Positions 8,484-16,847 are shown, numbered from the stretch's first letter. The stretch: DNA of 29,964 bases from Candidatus Zixiibacteriota bacterium (GCA_900498245.1 LS998015.1:1301216-1331179), one strand, 5' to 3'. Program-made: numbers and translations. Notes: generated from the sequence alone by a model not told the origin.

Positions 8484-8779
8484 GCAAGATAAGAACCGAG
8501 TGGAACTCCTATCTGTATGATAATTTAACAGTTAAACCGATTACTAAGTTTCACTTTTCTTAATGGACCTCGTTTCAAATTGTAACCCGTTACACTCGAT
8601 TGAGTTAAAAAAAATTTCAGTCGGACCAAATTGAATTGATTCCCCGAAGGCCTATACCAAAACTGCAATCAAAGTATAAGCATATGTCTTATAAAGAGAA
8701 AGGTGTTAATCTGCAATATGGTGCAATGTTTTTGTTCAAAAGGTATTCATACTCAATGCGCGACAAAGCGACAAATTGA

Positions 8780-8808
8780 TTGACTTGACCTCGAGAGAAA
8801 AGTATTCT
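8780..8808 (+). promoter_or_regulatory. Putative promoter of the HAD-glycosylase-aminopeptidase operon
   Basis: TTGACT at 8780-8785 and TATTCT at 8803-8808 have a 17-base spacer. The HAD start codon is 22 bases after the -10. Confidence 0.4.
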
Positions 8809-8830
8809 TCATTCTTTAAATAAGTCAGAT

Positions 8831-9523
8831 ATGCAAGACAATGCCTCCAAAATGAAATTCGGCGCCATAAAATCCCTGCTTTTTGATCTTGATGGTACTC
8901 TGATTGACACATCATCAGGTATTGTTGAGGCCACCAATTTCGCCCTGTGCGCCATCGGGGATACTCCGCGAAGAGCCGACGAAATAACCCCGTTTATCGG
9001 ATTTCCGTTGGAACTGATGTTTGCCCATTTCTCGTCAAAATCGTATGAAGATTTCTTCCGTAATTTTCAAATCCGCGGTATTGTTTCTATCGCCGAGTCC
9101 GCTATCGCTCTTGATGGGGCCGATATGGTTTTGCATCGAGCATATGAAAATGGCTTCAAAATCGGAATTGGCACCCATAAAATGCGAATCCATATCGATC
9201 GAATCATCCAGAAACTCGGCTGGAAGGATATTATATCCGTTTACGCCGGTGCCGATGATGTCAAACATGGCAAACCTGATCCTGAAGTCTATCTTAAAAT
9301 AATGGAACTCCTCGGAGGCAGTCGACAAGATTCGCTGGTAATCGGGGATACCATCAATGATGTCCTGGCGGCGCATGCCGCCGGTCTTCCCGTAGTGGCC
9401 GTCAAATCCCCTTTTGGAGATAATATCAAATTGGCGGAAAGCCAACCTGACATTTTGATTGATAATATTGCCGGACTTCTGCCATTGCTCGGACTGCCGC
9501 CCTTGAGGGAACCGGAAAAGTAA
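8831..9523 (+). CDS. HAD-superfamily hydrolase, phosphoglycolate-phosphatase-like
   Basis: This is a 230-residue cytoplasmic phosphatase. All four HAD motifs are visible: DLDGTLID with nucleophile D19 and acid D21; a motif II Thr at T115 (GIGTHK); motif III Lys148 (KHGKPDP); motif IV IGDTIND with D173 and D177. The helical cap inserted after motif I (residues ~30-95) is of the Gph/PGMB type. The substrate is unknown, and phosphoglycolate or another small phosphate ester is only the family default. The gene opens an operon. The glycosylase gene starts at the very next base after its stop. A repair-linked phosphoglycolate role, removing DNA 3'-end damage products, is therefore an attractive inference but is not shown by the sequence. 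Confidence 0.88.
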   Translation: MQDNASKMKFGAIKSLLFDLDGTLIDTSSGIVEATNFALCAIGDTPRRADEITPFIGFPLELMFAHFSSKSYEDFFRNFQIRGIVSIAESAIALDGADMVLHRAYENGFKIGIGTHKMRIHIDRIIQKLGWKDIISVYAGADDVKHGKPDPEVYLKIMELLGGSRQDSLVIGDTINDVLAAHAAGLPVVAVKSPFGDNIKLAESQPDILIDNIAGLLPLLGLPPLREPEK

Positions 9524-10438
9524 ATGCCTGAGGACTCCTTTCCCGTTATTGCCCCTTATAATTTTGAATTGTCCCTGAAATTCTCCCAGCACAGCCGATT
9601 CGAAATTACAGATAATACCGCCGGCGGGCATTTGCGCCGCCTGGTGAATATTGGCTCAGAACCCGTTCTTATGGAAATTTGGTGCGAGGGCTCGGTCGAA
9701 CGACCGCTCGGCCGTGTCTCGTGGACAAATTTGGGGTATAAACGAATTCCTTCTACCGGCGTCAAGGCTTCGGCGGCCCGCATGCTCTGTTCTGACCTTG
9801 ATTTGAAGCCCTTTTATTCTCTTGCGAGAAGAAGCCGAGCGATCCGCCGTCTGATAGAGGAATTTCGAGGCCTAAAATTAATCCTTACGACCACCTTGTA
9901 TGAGGCTACCGCTTGGGCCGTTATGGGACAGCAGGTCAATCTGAAATTTGCCTCGACTCTGAAAACGCGGTTGGTCAAAAAATATGGGAAGGGAATCTCC
10001 CATAAAGGAGTAATATATTATCAATTCCCTGAACCGCATGACCTGTCCGGCGTCTCCGTCTCGGAACTCCAATCCCTGCAATTTTCCCGACGCAAGGCCG
10101 AATATATCACGGGGCTCACCCGCACTTTTTTGGACAATCGGCTCAGCGCCCCGATTCTTTCCGAAATGACACTTGAAGATGCAATAACCCATCTTCAATC
10201 CATCCGCGGCATCGGCCCCTGGTCGGCTAACTACATTATGATGCGCGGAAGCGGGCATCCGAATTGCCTCCCCATCGGGGATTCCGGACTGCATCGGGCC
10301 GTTCAAAATAACTATAAACTCACGGAAAAACCGGAAAATAAGTTGGTGGAAAAGCTCGCCGAGCCCTTTACACCCTATCGATCTTTATATACATTATATT
10401 TATGGTATTCCCTGACCAAAGAAAAAGTCAAGATTTGA
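9524..10438 (+). CDS. DNA-3-methyladenine glycosylase, AlkA type (HhH-GPD)
   Basis: This is a base-excision glycosylase expected to remove alkylated purines from DNA. In the 304-residue product, the N-terminal ~110 residues match the AlkA_N-like beta domain. Residues ~120-300 are the HhH-GPD domain. The helix-hairpin-helix is at about 217-240 (THLQSIRGIGPWSANYIMMR), and the catalytic Asp is D253 in LPIGDSGLHRA. The motif VMGQQVNLKFASTL is typical of AlkA and Mag. The start ATG directly abuts the HAD stop codon, and the M29 gene begins 20 bases later. No Ada-like regulator is nearby, so alkylation-induced control cannot be inferred. Confidence 0.9.
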   Translation: MPEDSFPVIAPYNFELSLKFSQHSRFEITDNTAGGHLRRLVNIGSEPVLMEIWCEGSVERPLGRVSWTNLGYKRIPSTGVKASAARMLCSDLDLKPFYSLARRSRAIRRLIEEFRGLKLILTTTLYEATAWAVMGQQVNLKFASTLKTRLVKKYGKGISHKGVIYYQFPEPHDLSGVSVSELQSLQFSRRKAEYITGLTRTFLDNRLSAPILSEMTLEDAITHLQSIRGIGPWSANYIMMRGSGHPNCLPIGDSGLHRAVQNNYKLTEKPENKLVEKLAEPFTPYRSLYTLYLWYSLTKEKVKI

Positions 10439-10457
10439 AATTCGATTGGAGATCAAG

Positions 10458-11558
10458 ATGGATTCAAGATTGCAGAAATTGGCCAAGGTTCTGGTGAATT
10501 ATTCTCTGGGCGTCAAATCGGGACAGCTTTTTAAAATATCAGCCGAACCGATTGCGGCGCCGCTGGTCCTGGCGGTTTATGAGGAAGCTATCAAACTGGG
10601 CGCCAATTCGGTGATAGAGCTGGGCCTGATTGACATCCGCGAAACTCTTCTCAAGTTCGGCAACGATGAACAATTGATGTATCTCTCACCGATGCGGAAA
10701 CTGGAGGTCGAAGAGCTTCAATCGCAGTTGAGTATCTGGGCCACGACCAACACAAAAAATTTAAGCAATGTCGACCCCAAACGTCAGCAGTTGCTCAGCC
10801 GCGGCTCGCGGCCTTATCTGGAACGATTTTTCGAGCGGGTCGGAAATAAAACCCTTCATTGGTGCTGAACCCAATTCCCGACCGAGGCCCATGCGCAGGA
10901 TGCGGAAATGTCCCTCCGGGAATATGAAGACTTCGTCTATAATGCCGGACATATTCATGAAGACGACCCGGTGGCCTACTGGCGCAAAGTCGAAAAAGAA
11001 CAGGATCGCCTAGCTGAAATTCTCAACCGGGCCGAACAAATTCATCTCAAGGCCGATGAGACCGACCTGACTCTGAAAGTAAAAGGACGGAAATGGGTGA
11101 ATTGCTGCGGACATGAAAATTTCCCCGACGGGGAAATCTTTGTTTCGCCAATCGAAGATTCCGTGAATGGTTCGATCAAATTCACCTATCCCGCATTTTA
11201 CGGCGGGCGAGAGGTTGCCGGGGTCAGGATGAAATATAAAAATGGGCTCGTTGTCGAGGCCACCGCCGAAAAGGACCAGGATTACTTGATTTCCATGCTC
11301 GATACCGATGAAAACGCCCGCCGTCTGGGTGAATTCGCCATCGGGACCAATTATGAAATTCAGAAATTTACCAAGAATACGCTTTTTGATGAAAAGATCG
11401 GCGGTACCTGTCATTTGGCCGTTGGAGCGGGCTTTGCCGAATCGGGCGGCACCAATCACTCCGCCATCCACTGGGATATGGTGTGCGATTTGAAACAGGG
11501 CGGCGAAATCAGCGCCGACGGCAAAGTCTTCTATCGCGACGGCAAATTTATTATTTAA
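10458..11558 (+). pseudogene. M29 aminopeptidase interrupted by one in-frame TGA codon
   Basis: The reading frame is a full-length M29 (AmpS/PepS/AmpT) metallo-aminopeptidase of 366 codons. Codon 137 is TGA (10866-10868), in phase on both sides. The flanks read ...KTLHWC, stop, TQFPTEAHAQDAEMSLREYE..., where relatives have Gly (pattern W-x-GTxxPT). GGA to TGA is a single change. Everything after the stop is intact: metal ligands E226 (PDGEIF), E292 (LGEFAIG), H319 (GGTCH), H338 and D340 (SAIHWDM). The position expected to hold the catalytic Tyr is F326 (AGFAES). ATG 10458 follows GGAG by 6 bases. It is third in the HAD-alkA operon. Without recoding, it yields a 136-residue fragment and possibly a second product from ATG 10908. 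A natural mutation, read error or recoding are all possible. Confidence 0.85.
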
Positions 11559-11561
11559 AAA

Positions 11562-11586
11562 AAGTCCCGCCGCTCAGGCGGGACTT
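11562..11586. terminator. Bidirectional terminator between convergent genes
   Basis: AAGTCCCGCC (11562-11571), loop GCTCA, GGCGGGACTT (11577-11586): a perfect 10-bp stem. On the minus strand it is followed by a T run (A run at 11557-11563), and on the plus strand by TCTC. It separates the M29 gene from the subtilase gene. Confidence 0.85.
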
Positions 11587-11611
11587 CTCAGACTCAAGGT
11601 CTTTTAAATCC

Positions 11612-13963
11612 TCAGGGATTGGCCGGAGCCGGACCCCCCTTATAAAGGTAATTTATCAGGAATGAGACATCGAGGATATTGATATTAAGCGTCGAATTGG
11701 CATCGCCCGCGGAAAAAGTGACCGGGGCCGGCCCGCTTTTGTATAGATAGTTAATCAGATAACTGATATCCAGAATATTGATTACTCCGGTATTGTTGGC
11801 ATCCCCCCGCTGAATATATCGGGCCAGCAACTGGCCCGCCGCAATCCTGGGCAGGTAATTTACTCTATAATTGGCCAAAGATTGTATCCTTCCGTCTATT
11901 AAAGCCGTGTCAATATCCGCCGCCGCGCCCGGCAGCGCCATTGAATCCAATTTGAAATACAGCCGGGCCACTTCTCCCGAACCCGCTTCCAATAGCGGCG
12001 CCCCGCCGCCGTTATCGGCTATCAATTCCAGCAGGACCCGATGAGAAGCATCATCTCGATACAATTCATGTATCAATTCAAACTGGGAGGTCCGAGTTCC
12101 GAGTCTGGCCGAATCCAGCGAGACTTCCATGCCGCTTGCATATTCCACGGGAATGATAATAGTATCTATTTCCTGCGTATTCTTGAGATTGACCGATATC
12201 ACCGCCGTCTTTCCGGCAAAGGCGGAATCTGTCGCAAAAGTCAAAGTATCCGCTACGACCGCAACATAACCTTCTTTGAGGCGGGCCAGCGGACCTTCTG
12301 AAGATTCAATATAGAGACTCACATCGTATGAGCCCGCCGTGCTGTAATGATGACTCGGATTCTGTACCATCGATGAATCACCGTCGCCGAAATACCATTT
12401 CCAGGCCGACGCCCCCGGGGTCGAACTGTCCGCGAATGTCACGGTCAGAGTGTCATATCCGAAATTCGGAGCGGCCGTGAAATTTGCGCCCCAATTGTAT
12501 GCCTTCAGTACATCGATAATGCCCCAGCCGTAATCGTTATCGGGGGATAAGGCCCGATCGGCCGTCATCATAAAAGTCTTGCGAATTTGGAATGGATTGA
12601 GGGCTGGATTCGCCGAGAGCAGAAGCGCCGCGGCCCCGCCGACCAGGGGGGTGGACAGAGAGGTGCCGCTGACATAGGCGTAACTGCTGTTCGATCCGGC
12701 GCTCGCACAATATGTACTTACGCCCTGTGCGCAGACCTCCGGTTTGGTGCGCCCGTCAAAAGTGGGGCCGCGCGACGAAAAGTCGGCGATGGTTCGGCCG
12801 GAATTGACCGCACCGCAAGCCAGAATATTGAACGCATCAGCCGGCGCCGACAACGTCCCCGCCGCCGGGCCCGAATTTCCCATGGAATTGCAGACAATTA
12901 TCCCCAGGCCCGCAGCCGTATTGGCGGCTATCGTGATAGTGGCGGTCTGACCGTCCATCTGTCCGTATACATACCAGTCCGAATATCCCAGTGACGATGA
13001 TATAACATCGGCCCCCAGGGAATCGACCCATTCCAATGCCGCTACCCAGTTGTCTTCCTCCACCGGCGTTTCACTGCGGACGTCCTCGGTCTTGGCTAAA
13101 ATGAATGATGCTCCATAGGCCGGGCCGTACAGTTTCCCCGGGACATCGCCCCCCAGAGTTGACCAGGTGTACGTGCCGTGATCATGCTGGTTCAGGGCGT
13201 CGCCCGCTTCATTGTCCGTGTTGCCGTCGTTAAATATGAAGTCATGTTCGGCAATCACTCGGCTCCCGGCGAAGGCCGGGGCAAAGGCCTCATGAGTCTT
13301 CCGAAATCCGGTATCGAGCATGGCCACGATGACGCCCTTGCCGTTGAATCCCTGATTGTGAAGAGCCGGCACATTGATCATCTGCAATTGGCCGGCTGAC
13401 AGACCGTAACTGAGGGCATCGGCGGCGTTCGGCTTCATTTGAATCTCTCCCGCCGGCTCGGAGGTCTCTTGAATAGACTTAAATGTGGCCACCGGTTCAA
13501 TCCTGTTGACACAGGCCAAATTCCCAATGGCATCAACCCGGTCTTTGGATATCTCGAAACTGGCGGCATTGAGCCATCGCGAAATCCGCCGCAATTTTCC
13601 GCCCGAATTTATGATCTGATGAATATATTCCTGATTCACCGGCAAATCGGCGAATGTTGCCCCGTCAATGCCGGCCCGGTGCCGTCTTTCCTCTCCATGT
13701 CTGTCAATTTCCAGTTCCGCCGCCTTTGCCTCGAATGACGGCATGTCAAAGACACCTTTATCATTGAAAAAAATCCAGATTTTCACATTCGACCCGGGCT
13801 GACTTTTAAGAAAATTGCCCGCCGCCTCCGAAATCCCTGCCGCCGGTTTATTCAGAACCACCGGCTCCGCTTTTAGATTCCCCGCTTGCTCGGCCATTGT
13901 CGGCAGGGATAAGCCAATCAATGCCAAGAGAGTACATGAACCAAAGATGCGTCCTAAATTCAT
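11612..13963 (-). CDS. Secreted subtilase (S8) with PKD, cohesin-like and dockerin-like domains
   Basis: This is a secreted serine protease of 783 residues, starting at ATG 13963 with AAAGGAA upstream and a signal peptide (MNLGRIFGSCTLLALIGLSL). Residues ~35-175 look like an inhibitor-type propeptide. The S8 domain spans ~190-490 with Asp217 (AMLDTGF), His262 (HDHGTY), oxyanion Asn363 (NSMGNSGP) and Ser435 (SGTSLSTP). A PKD domain follows at ~500-570 (WYFGDGDSS, HHYSTAGSYDV). Residues ~575-705 resemble a cohesin-type beta-sandwich (AGKTAVISVNLKN; GEVARLYFKLDS). The end is two dockerin-type calcium-loop repeats (GDANNTGVINILDISYLINY; GDANSTLNINILDVSFLINY). The modules suggest surface or extracellular attachment. 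The gene is monocistronic between its own promoter and a shared terminator. Confidence 0.92.
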   Translation of the reverse strand: MNLGRIFGSCTLLALIGLSLPTMAEQAGNLKAEPVVLNKPAAGISEAAGNFLKSQPGSNVKIWIFFNDKGVFDMPSFEAKAAELEIDRHGEERRHRAGIDGATFADLPVNQEYIHQIINSGGKLRRISRWLNAASFEISKDRVDAIGNLACVNRIEPVATFKSIQETSEPAGEIQMKPNAADALSYGLSAGQLQMINVPALHNQGFNGKGVIVAMLDTGFRKTHEAFAPAFAGSRVIAEHDFIFNDGNTDNEAGDALNQHDHGTYTWSTLGGDVPGKLYGPAYGASFILAKTEDVRSETPVEEDNWVAALEWVDSLGADVISSSLGYSDWYVYGQMDGQTATITIAANTAAGLGIIVCNSMGNSGPAAGTLSAPADAFNILACGAVNSGRTIADFSSRGPTFDGRTKPEVCAQGVSTYCASAGSNSSYAYVSGTSLSTPLVGGAAALLLSANPALNPFQIRKTFMMTADRALSPDNDYGWGIIDVLKAYNWGANFTAAPNFGYDTLTVTFADSSTPGASAWKWYFGDGDSSMVQNPSHHYSTAGSYDVSLYIESSEGPLARLKEGYVAVVADTLTFATDSAFAGKTAVISVNLKNTQEIDTIIIPVEYASGMEVSLDSARLGTRTSQFELIHELYRDDASHRVLLELIADNGGGAPLLEAGSGEVARLYFKLDSMALPGAAADIDTALIDGRIQSLANYRVNYLPRIAAGQLLARYIQRGDANNTGVINILDISYLINYLYKSGPAPVTFSAGDANSTLNINILDVSFLINYLYKGGPAPANP

Positions 13964-14018
13964 ATTTATTCCTTTCTGCGGGCGGCAGGTAAGTGAGGGT
14001 AACATTTTAACTCATATT

Positions 14019-14046
14019 AATTTACGTCAATATAAAAAATTGTCAA
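14019..14046 (-). promoter_or_regulatory. Putative subtilase promoter (TTGACA-16-TAAATT)
   Basis: On the minus strand TTGACA (14041-14046) and TAAATT (14019-14024) are 16 bases apart, identical in layout to the S41 protease promoter. The 5' leader would be about 50 bases and contains the AAAGGAA ribosome site. Confidence 0.5.
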
Positions 14047-14263
14047 GTTATTGTTGGCAGGGGGCAAGTCATATGGGAATTTTCCAATATTTTTTGACCG
14101 CCTGATATCGATACCGCAGAGACGAAATTTCATTCGAAAATGTCATATCCTATTATCTGCCAAAATGATCGCACATCGGTACGTCAAATGTCACAATTTT
14201 CATAAGAAAGGCACCATTTCTGCAAGGTGTTCCTTTGAGTTTACTTTTGGAAGGAATAGCTTT

Positions 14264-14767
14264 ATGACGAAATTCATGCGCCCCAAATCAGGTTTTACCC
14301 TGGTAGAATTGATGGCGGTCGTCGTTGTGATCGGAATTGCCTCTGCCGTGGCCTCACCGATTTTTAATCGGGCCATTCAGCGCATCAGATTTCGAGGCGA
14401 AACCAAGGATGTTCTTTCCACTCTGAGAACAGCCCGCTCTTATGCTCTGAGTCAAAAAGATCCTTTTGGCGTATATTTTGACGGCAACAATCATACTGTC
14501 ACCCTTTTCAAGGATATGGTCAACCCCGGAACTAACGTTTATGAGACGGGCGATTCAGTTCTTCGCATCGATACCCTGCCCCGAGACATTGTCTATCTTT
14601 ATGTTACCATGCTTAATTCCTGTCTGGTCTATTCTCCCAACGGAACAGCCTCCGAATCCGGCTATGTATATTTGATGTCGGACAATAATAGTGTGGTGAA
14701 TATCAGTCAGTTACACGTTTTGGCCTCTACCGGGAGGTCCAAAATTAACTATATACATAACTATTGA
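14264..14767 (+). CDS. Type IV pilin-like protein, GspH/FimT family pseudopilin
   Basis: This is a 167-residue prepilin that would be cut by prepilin peptidase and assembled as a minor (pseudo)pilin. The N-terminus MTKFMRPKSGFTLVELM gives the cleavage site G10/F11 with Glu at mature position 5, followed by the hydrophobic stem helix (AVVVVIGIASAVASPIF). The C-terminal half is beta-rich with the GspH-type end pattern (ESGYVYLMSDNN, ending in STGRSK). I start at ATG 14264 because GGAAGGA lies 8 bases upstream. The frame stays open 71 codons further but without pilin character. It stands just before the pilMNOQ genes but is separated by a strong terminator, so it is a separate transcript. Its own promoter was not found. 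Confidence 0.88.
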   Translation: MTKFMRPKSGFTLVELMAVVVVIGIASAVASPIFNRAIQRIRFRGETKDVLSTLRTARSYALSQKDPFGVYFDGNNHTVTLFKDMVNPGTNVYETGDSVLRIDTLPRDIVYLYVTMLNSCLVYSPNGTASESGYVYLMSDNNSVVNISQLHVLASTGRSKINYIHNY

Positions 14768-14803
14768 CGCTTAAAAGCTCCCTCTTTCTCATCCTCCGGT
14801 AGT

Positions 14804-14832
14804 AACCCCCCGCGACCTCGCGGGGGGTTTTT
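14804..14832 (+). terminator. Intrinsic terminator after the pseudopilin gene
   Basis: AACCCCCCGCG (14804-14814), loop ACCT, CGCGGGGGGTT (14819-14829), then TTT. This is a perfect 11-bp stem. Confidence 0.9.
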
Positions 14833-15027
14833 AATTAAAAAAATCCGGAAAAGTGTTAAAAAATTGAACCCGCCGTCCGATAATCTCAAAGAAGACGAAA
14901 CCATTAAGGGAAAAGGGCCGATTCGACGGCCGGCCGCTGATTGGTGCGTCGCGGAGTTAATTTTAAGATAGATATGACGATAAGATATAAAGATGAACAA
15001 AACGGTCTTTAAATAGAAGAGACGCCT

Positions 15028-16080
15028 ATGTTATTCTCAAAGAAGAATAAGAGTACTGTTGGTCTGGATGTCGGCGCCAGCGCCGTCAAACTCGTGAAGC
15101 TGGATCGTTCGAAAGGCGGTCTGTCTTTATCGGCCATGGGCATTAGAGAATTGCCGCCCGAGGCCATCGTCGCCGACGAGGTGCGCGATAGGGAAGCCGT
15201 TATATTTAATATTCAGTCCCTTATCGACCAGGTGGATCCGAAAATCCGGGACGTCGTCGTGTCGATTTCCGGATATGGCGTTATCACCGATAAATTCACC
15301 ATCGATAAGAAATCAGGTTCGGAGGCGGAACAGGCCATACTTTTCGAAGCGGAACAGCGGTCCCCGTTTGATGTTGAGGATGTATCACTCGACCATCATG
15401 TGATCAAGGTCGATGAAGAAACCAGAAAAGCCGAAATACTTCTGGTGGCCGCCCGCAACGAGTTCCTGAATTCCTACATCGAACTGATTCTTGATGCCGG
15501 ACTGCAGCCGGTCATAGTGGATATTGATGCCTTTGCCGCCCTCAATGCCTACGAGTACAATTATGAAATCGATCCGACTCGAACCACCGTGCTGGTTAAC
15601 GTGGGCCATGATGTCACCAATGTTTTGTATCTCTATGAGGGTCTTTATCACTCCACGCGCGACATTTCTGCGGGAACGCGCGAAATATATAATGCCATTC
15701 AAAAGGAATTCCGGCTCAATGCGGAACTGGCGGCCAAGGCGATCAAAGGCGAAATGAAGGATTCGATCGATCAGGATATGCTGAAGGCGACCATCATTTC
15801 TTCCACCGAGGAACTGATCTCCGGAATGGAACTGGCCTTTTCCTATTTCAAAACCCAGGCCAAGGTCGACAAGATCGACTGGATGGTTCTTTCGGGAGGG
15901 GGAGCCTTGGTGCCGTATCTGCCGGAATATCTTCAGTCCAAATTGAATATCCCTCTGGAAATTTTGAATCCTCTGCGTAATATCGATTTTGATCCGGATA
16001 TGTTTCAGTATCTCGCGCCGGAGAAAATCGCCCCCATGCTGACCGTTCCGGTGGGATTGGCGATGAGGAAGGTGAGGTAG
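15028..16080 (+). CDS. pilM: Type IV pilus assembly protein PilM
   Basis: PilM is the actin-like cytoplasmic ATPase of the pilus alignment complex, and it binds the N-terminal tail of PilN. The 350-residue product has the actin-fold phosphate-binding motifs VGLDVGASAVKLVKL (residues ~11-25), VNVGHDVTNVLYL (~190-202) and the adenosine motif VLSGGGALVPYLPEYL (~290-305). It is the first gene of a tight pilM-pilN-pilO-pilP-pilQ series. The gap to pilN is 4 bases. About 195 bases separate it from the preceding terminator, and the promoter should lie there. TTGGTG at 14941 and TAAGAT at 14964 have a 17-base spacer but match consensus only weakly. Confidence 0.95.
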   Translation: MLFSKKNKSTVGLDVGASAVKLVKLDRSKGGLSLSAMGIRELPPEAIVADEVRDREAVIFNIQSLIDQVDPKIRDVVVSISGYGVITDKFTIDKKSGSEAEQAILFEAEQRSPFDVEDVSLDHHVIKVDEETRKAEILLVAARNEFLNSYIELILDAGLQPVIVDIDAFAALNAYEYNYEIDPTRTTVLVNVGHDVTNVLYLYEGLYHSTRDISAGTREIYNAIQKEFRLNAELAAKAIKGEMKDSIDQDMLKATIISSTEELISGMELAFSYFKTQAKVDKIDWMVLSGGGALVPYLPEYLQSKLNIPLEILNPLRNIDFDPDMFQYLAPEKIAPMLTVPVGLAMRKVR

Positions 16081-16084
16081 TGCC

Positions 16085-16834
16085 ATGATAAATATTAACC
16101 TACTCCCCAAGCAGTATCTCAAGCGTTCCGGAAGCATCAGTCTGGGAAAGAATGGCATCTATGCCGTCGCGGCCGTCGCCGGTATCGTTCTGATGCTCGG
16201 TGTTGTCACGATGTATCAGTTGCATCAAATGAAGGAACTCAATGGGCAGATGGAAATAGCCCGTTCCCGCACCCAGCAGCTTCAGAAAGATATCAAGATG
16301 GTTGATGCCCTTATTGATATTAAGGCCAAGATAACCAATCGCATGGAAGCCGTGGAGCGTCTCGACCGTCATCGCGGCGCCTGGGTCAGAATTCTCGAGG
16401 ACGTATCTAAAAATGTCCCCGAATTCGTCTGGCTCTCCAACTTTACTGAGGTGAAAGAAAAGGCGGCTCCCGCTTCCGCGGCGCAATCACGTGGACTGGC
16501 CGGCGCCTCCGGCCCCAAATATGCTCCGCAGTCCCAAGCGGCCGCTCCGGCGCCCGAAAATACCGCCGCCGCCACTCCTAATGCGCCTATTGTGCGTCCG
16601 GCCGAAATTGAAGGCTTCACCTTTACCCTGAATGCCCTGGCTTCCTTTATGATCAAGATGATGCGCTCCAATTTCTTTGACGATGTCGATCTGGTTTATT
16701 CCAAGGAAGTGACCTTCGGCAAACAGAAAGCATATAATTTCAAATTGACATGTAACGTTAATTATCTCTCCGATGAGGAAGTCGAAAAGTTAGTCGGCGA
16801 GGGGTTGGACTCCACTCGGTCCAACATAAATTGA
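16085..16834 (+). CDS. pilN: Type IV pilus assembly protein PilN with an Ala/Pro-rich insert
   Basis: PilN is an inner-membrane protein that joins cytoplasmic PilM to periplasmic PilO. The N-terminus MININLLP is the PilM-binding signature of the family. A transmembrane helix follows at ~18-40 (YAVAAVAGIVLMLGVV), then a coiled coil (~45-90), and a C-terminal ferredoxin-like domain (~175-249). Residues ~125-175 are a low-complexity Ala/Pro/Ser/Gln linker placed between WLSNFTEVKEKA and the EIEGFTFTL strand. This makes the protein about 50 residues longer than usual PilN. Spacing to pilO is 13 bases with a GGAGAG site in between. Confidence 0.92.
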   Translation: MININLLPKQYLKRSGSISLGKNGIYAVAAVAGIVLMLGVVTMYQLHQMKELNGQMEIARSRTQQLQKDIKMVDALIDIKAKITNRMEAVERLDRHRGAWVRILEDVSKNVPEFVWLSNFTEVKEKAAPASAAQSRGLAGASGPKYAPQSQAAAPAPENTAAATPNAPIVRPAEIEGFTFTLNALASFMIKMMRSNFFDDVDLVYSKEVTFGKQKAYNFKLTCNVNYLSDEEVEKLVGEGLDSTRSNIN

Positions 16835-16847
16835 GGAGAGAGTTGCT

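Larger units (their letters stand above)
8421..8830. other. 410-base divergent intergenic region
   Basis: No gene is seen here. Near the left end is a promoter for the S41 protease, and near the right end a promoter for the HAD gene. Between them, TGTAACCCGTTACA at 8581-8594 is an inverted repeat (TGTAAC, CC, GTTACA). AATTTAAC followed by C/A and GTT occurs at 8456 and again at 8522. The stretch is AT-rich and no tRNA or known riboswitch pattern was recognised. Confidence 0.6.

Noticed and set aside
8484-8779. tRNA or small RNA gene in the long intergenic region
   Set aside because: No cloverleaf, T-loop GTTCRA box or terminator-like hairpin was found.
10866-10868. Genome-wide reassignment of TGA to Gly
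   Set aside because: TGA closes several genes here at the expected protein end (for example positions 221, 1689, 6133, 10436 and 14765), and no other conserved gene in the window has an internal TGA.
10866-10912. Selenocysteine insertion at the in-frame TGA
   Set aside because: Relatives have Gly, not Cys or Sec, at this site, and I see no convincing bacterial SECIS hairpin in the ~40 bases after the TGA.
12587-12994. Plus-strand ORFs antisense to the subtilase and similar shadows elsewhere
   Set aside because: They lie within well-supported genes on the opposite strand and show no domain or ribosome site.
14833-15027. Cyclic-di-GMP or other riboswitch before pilM
   Set aside because: The region has G/C-rich short stems, but I could not match a known aptamer core. 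A covariance-model search would be needed.
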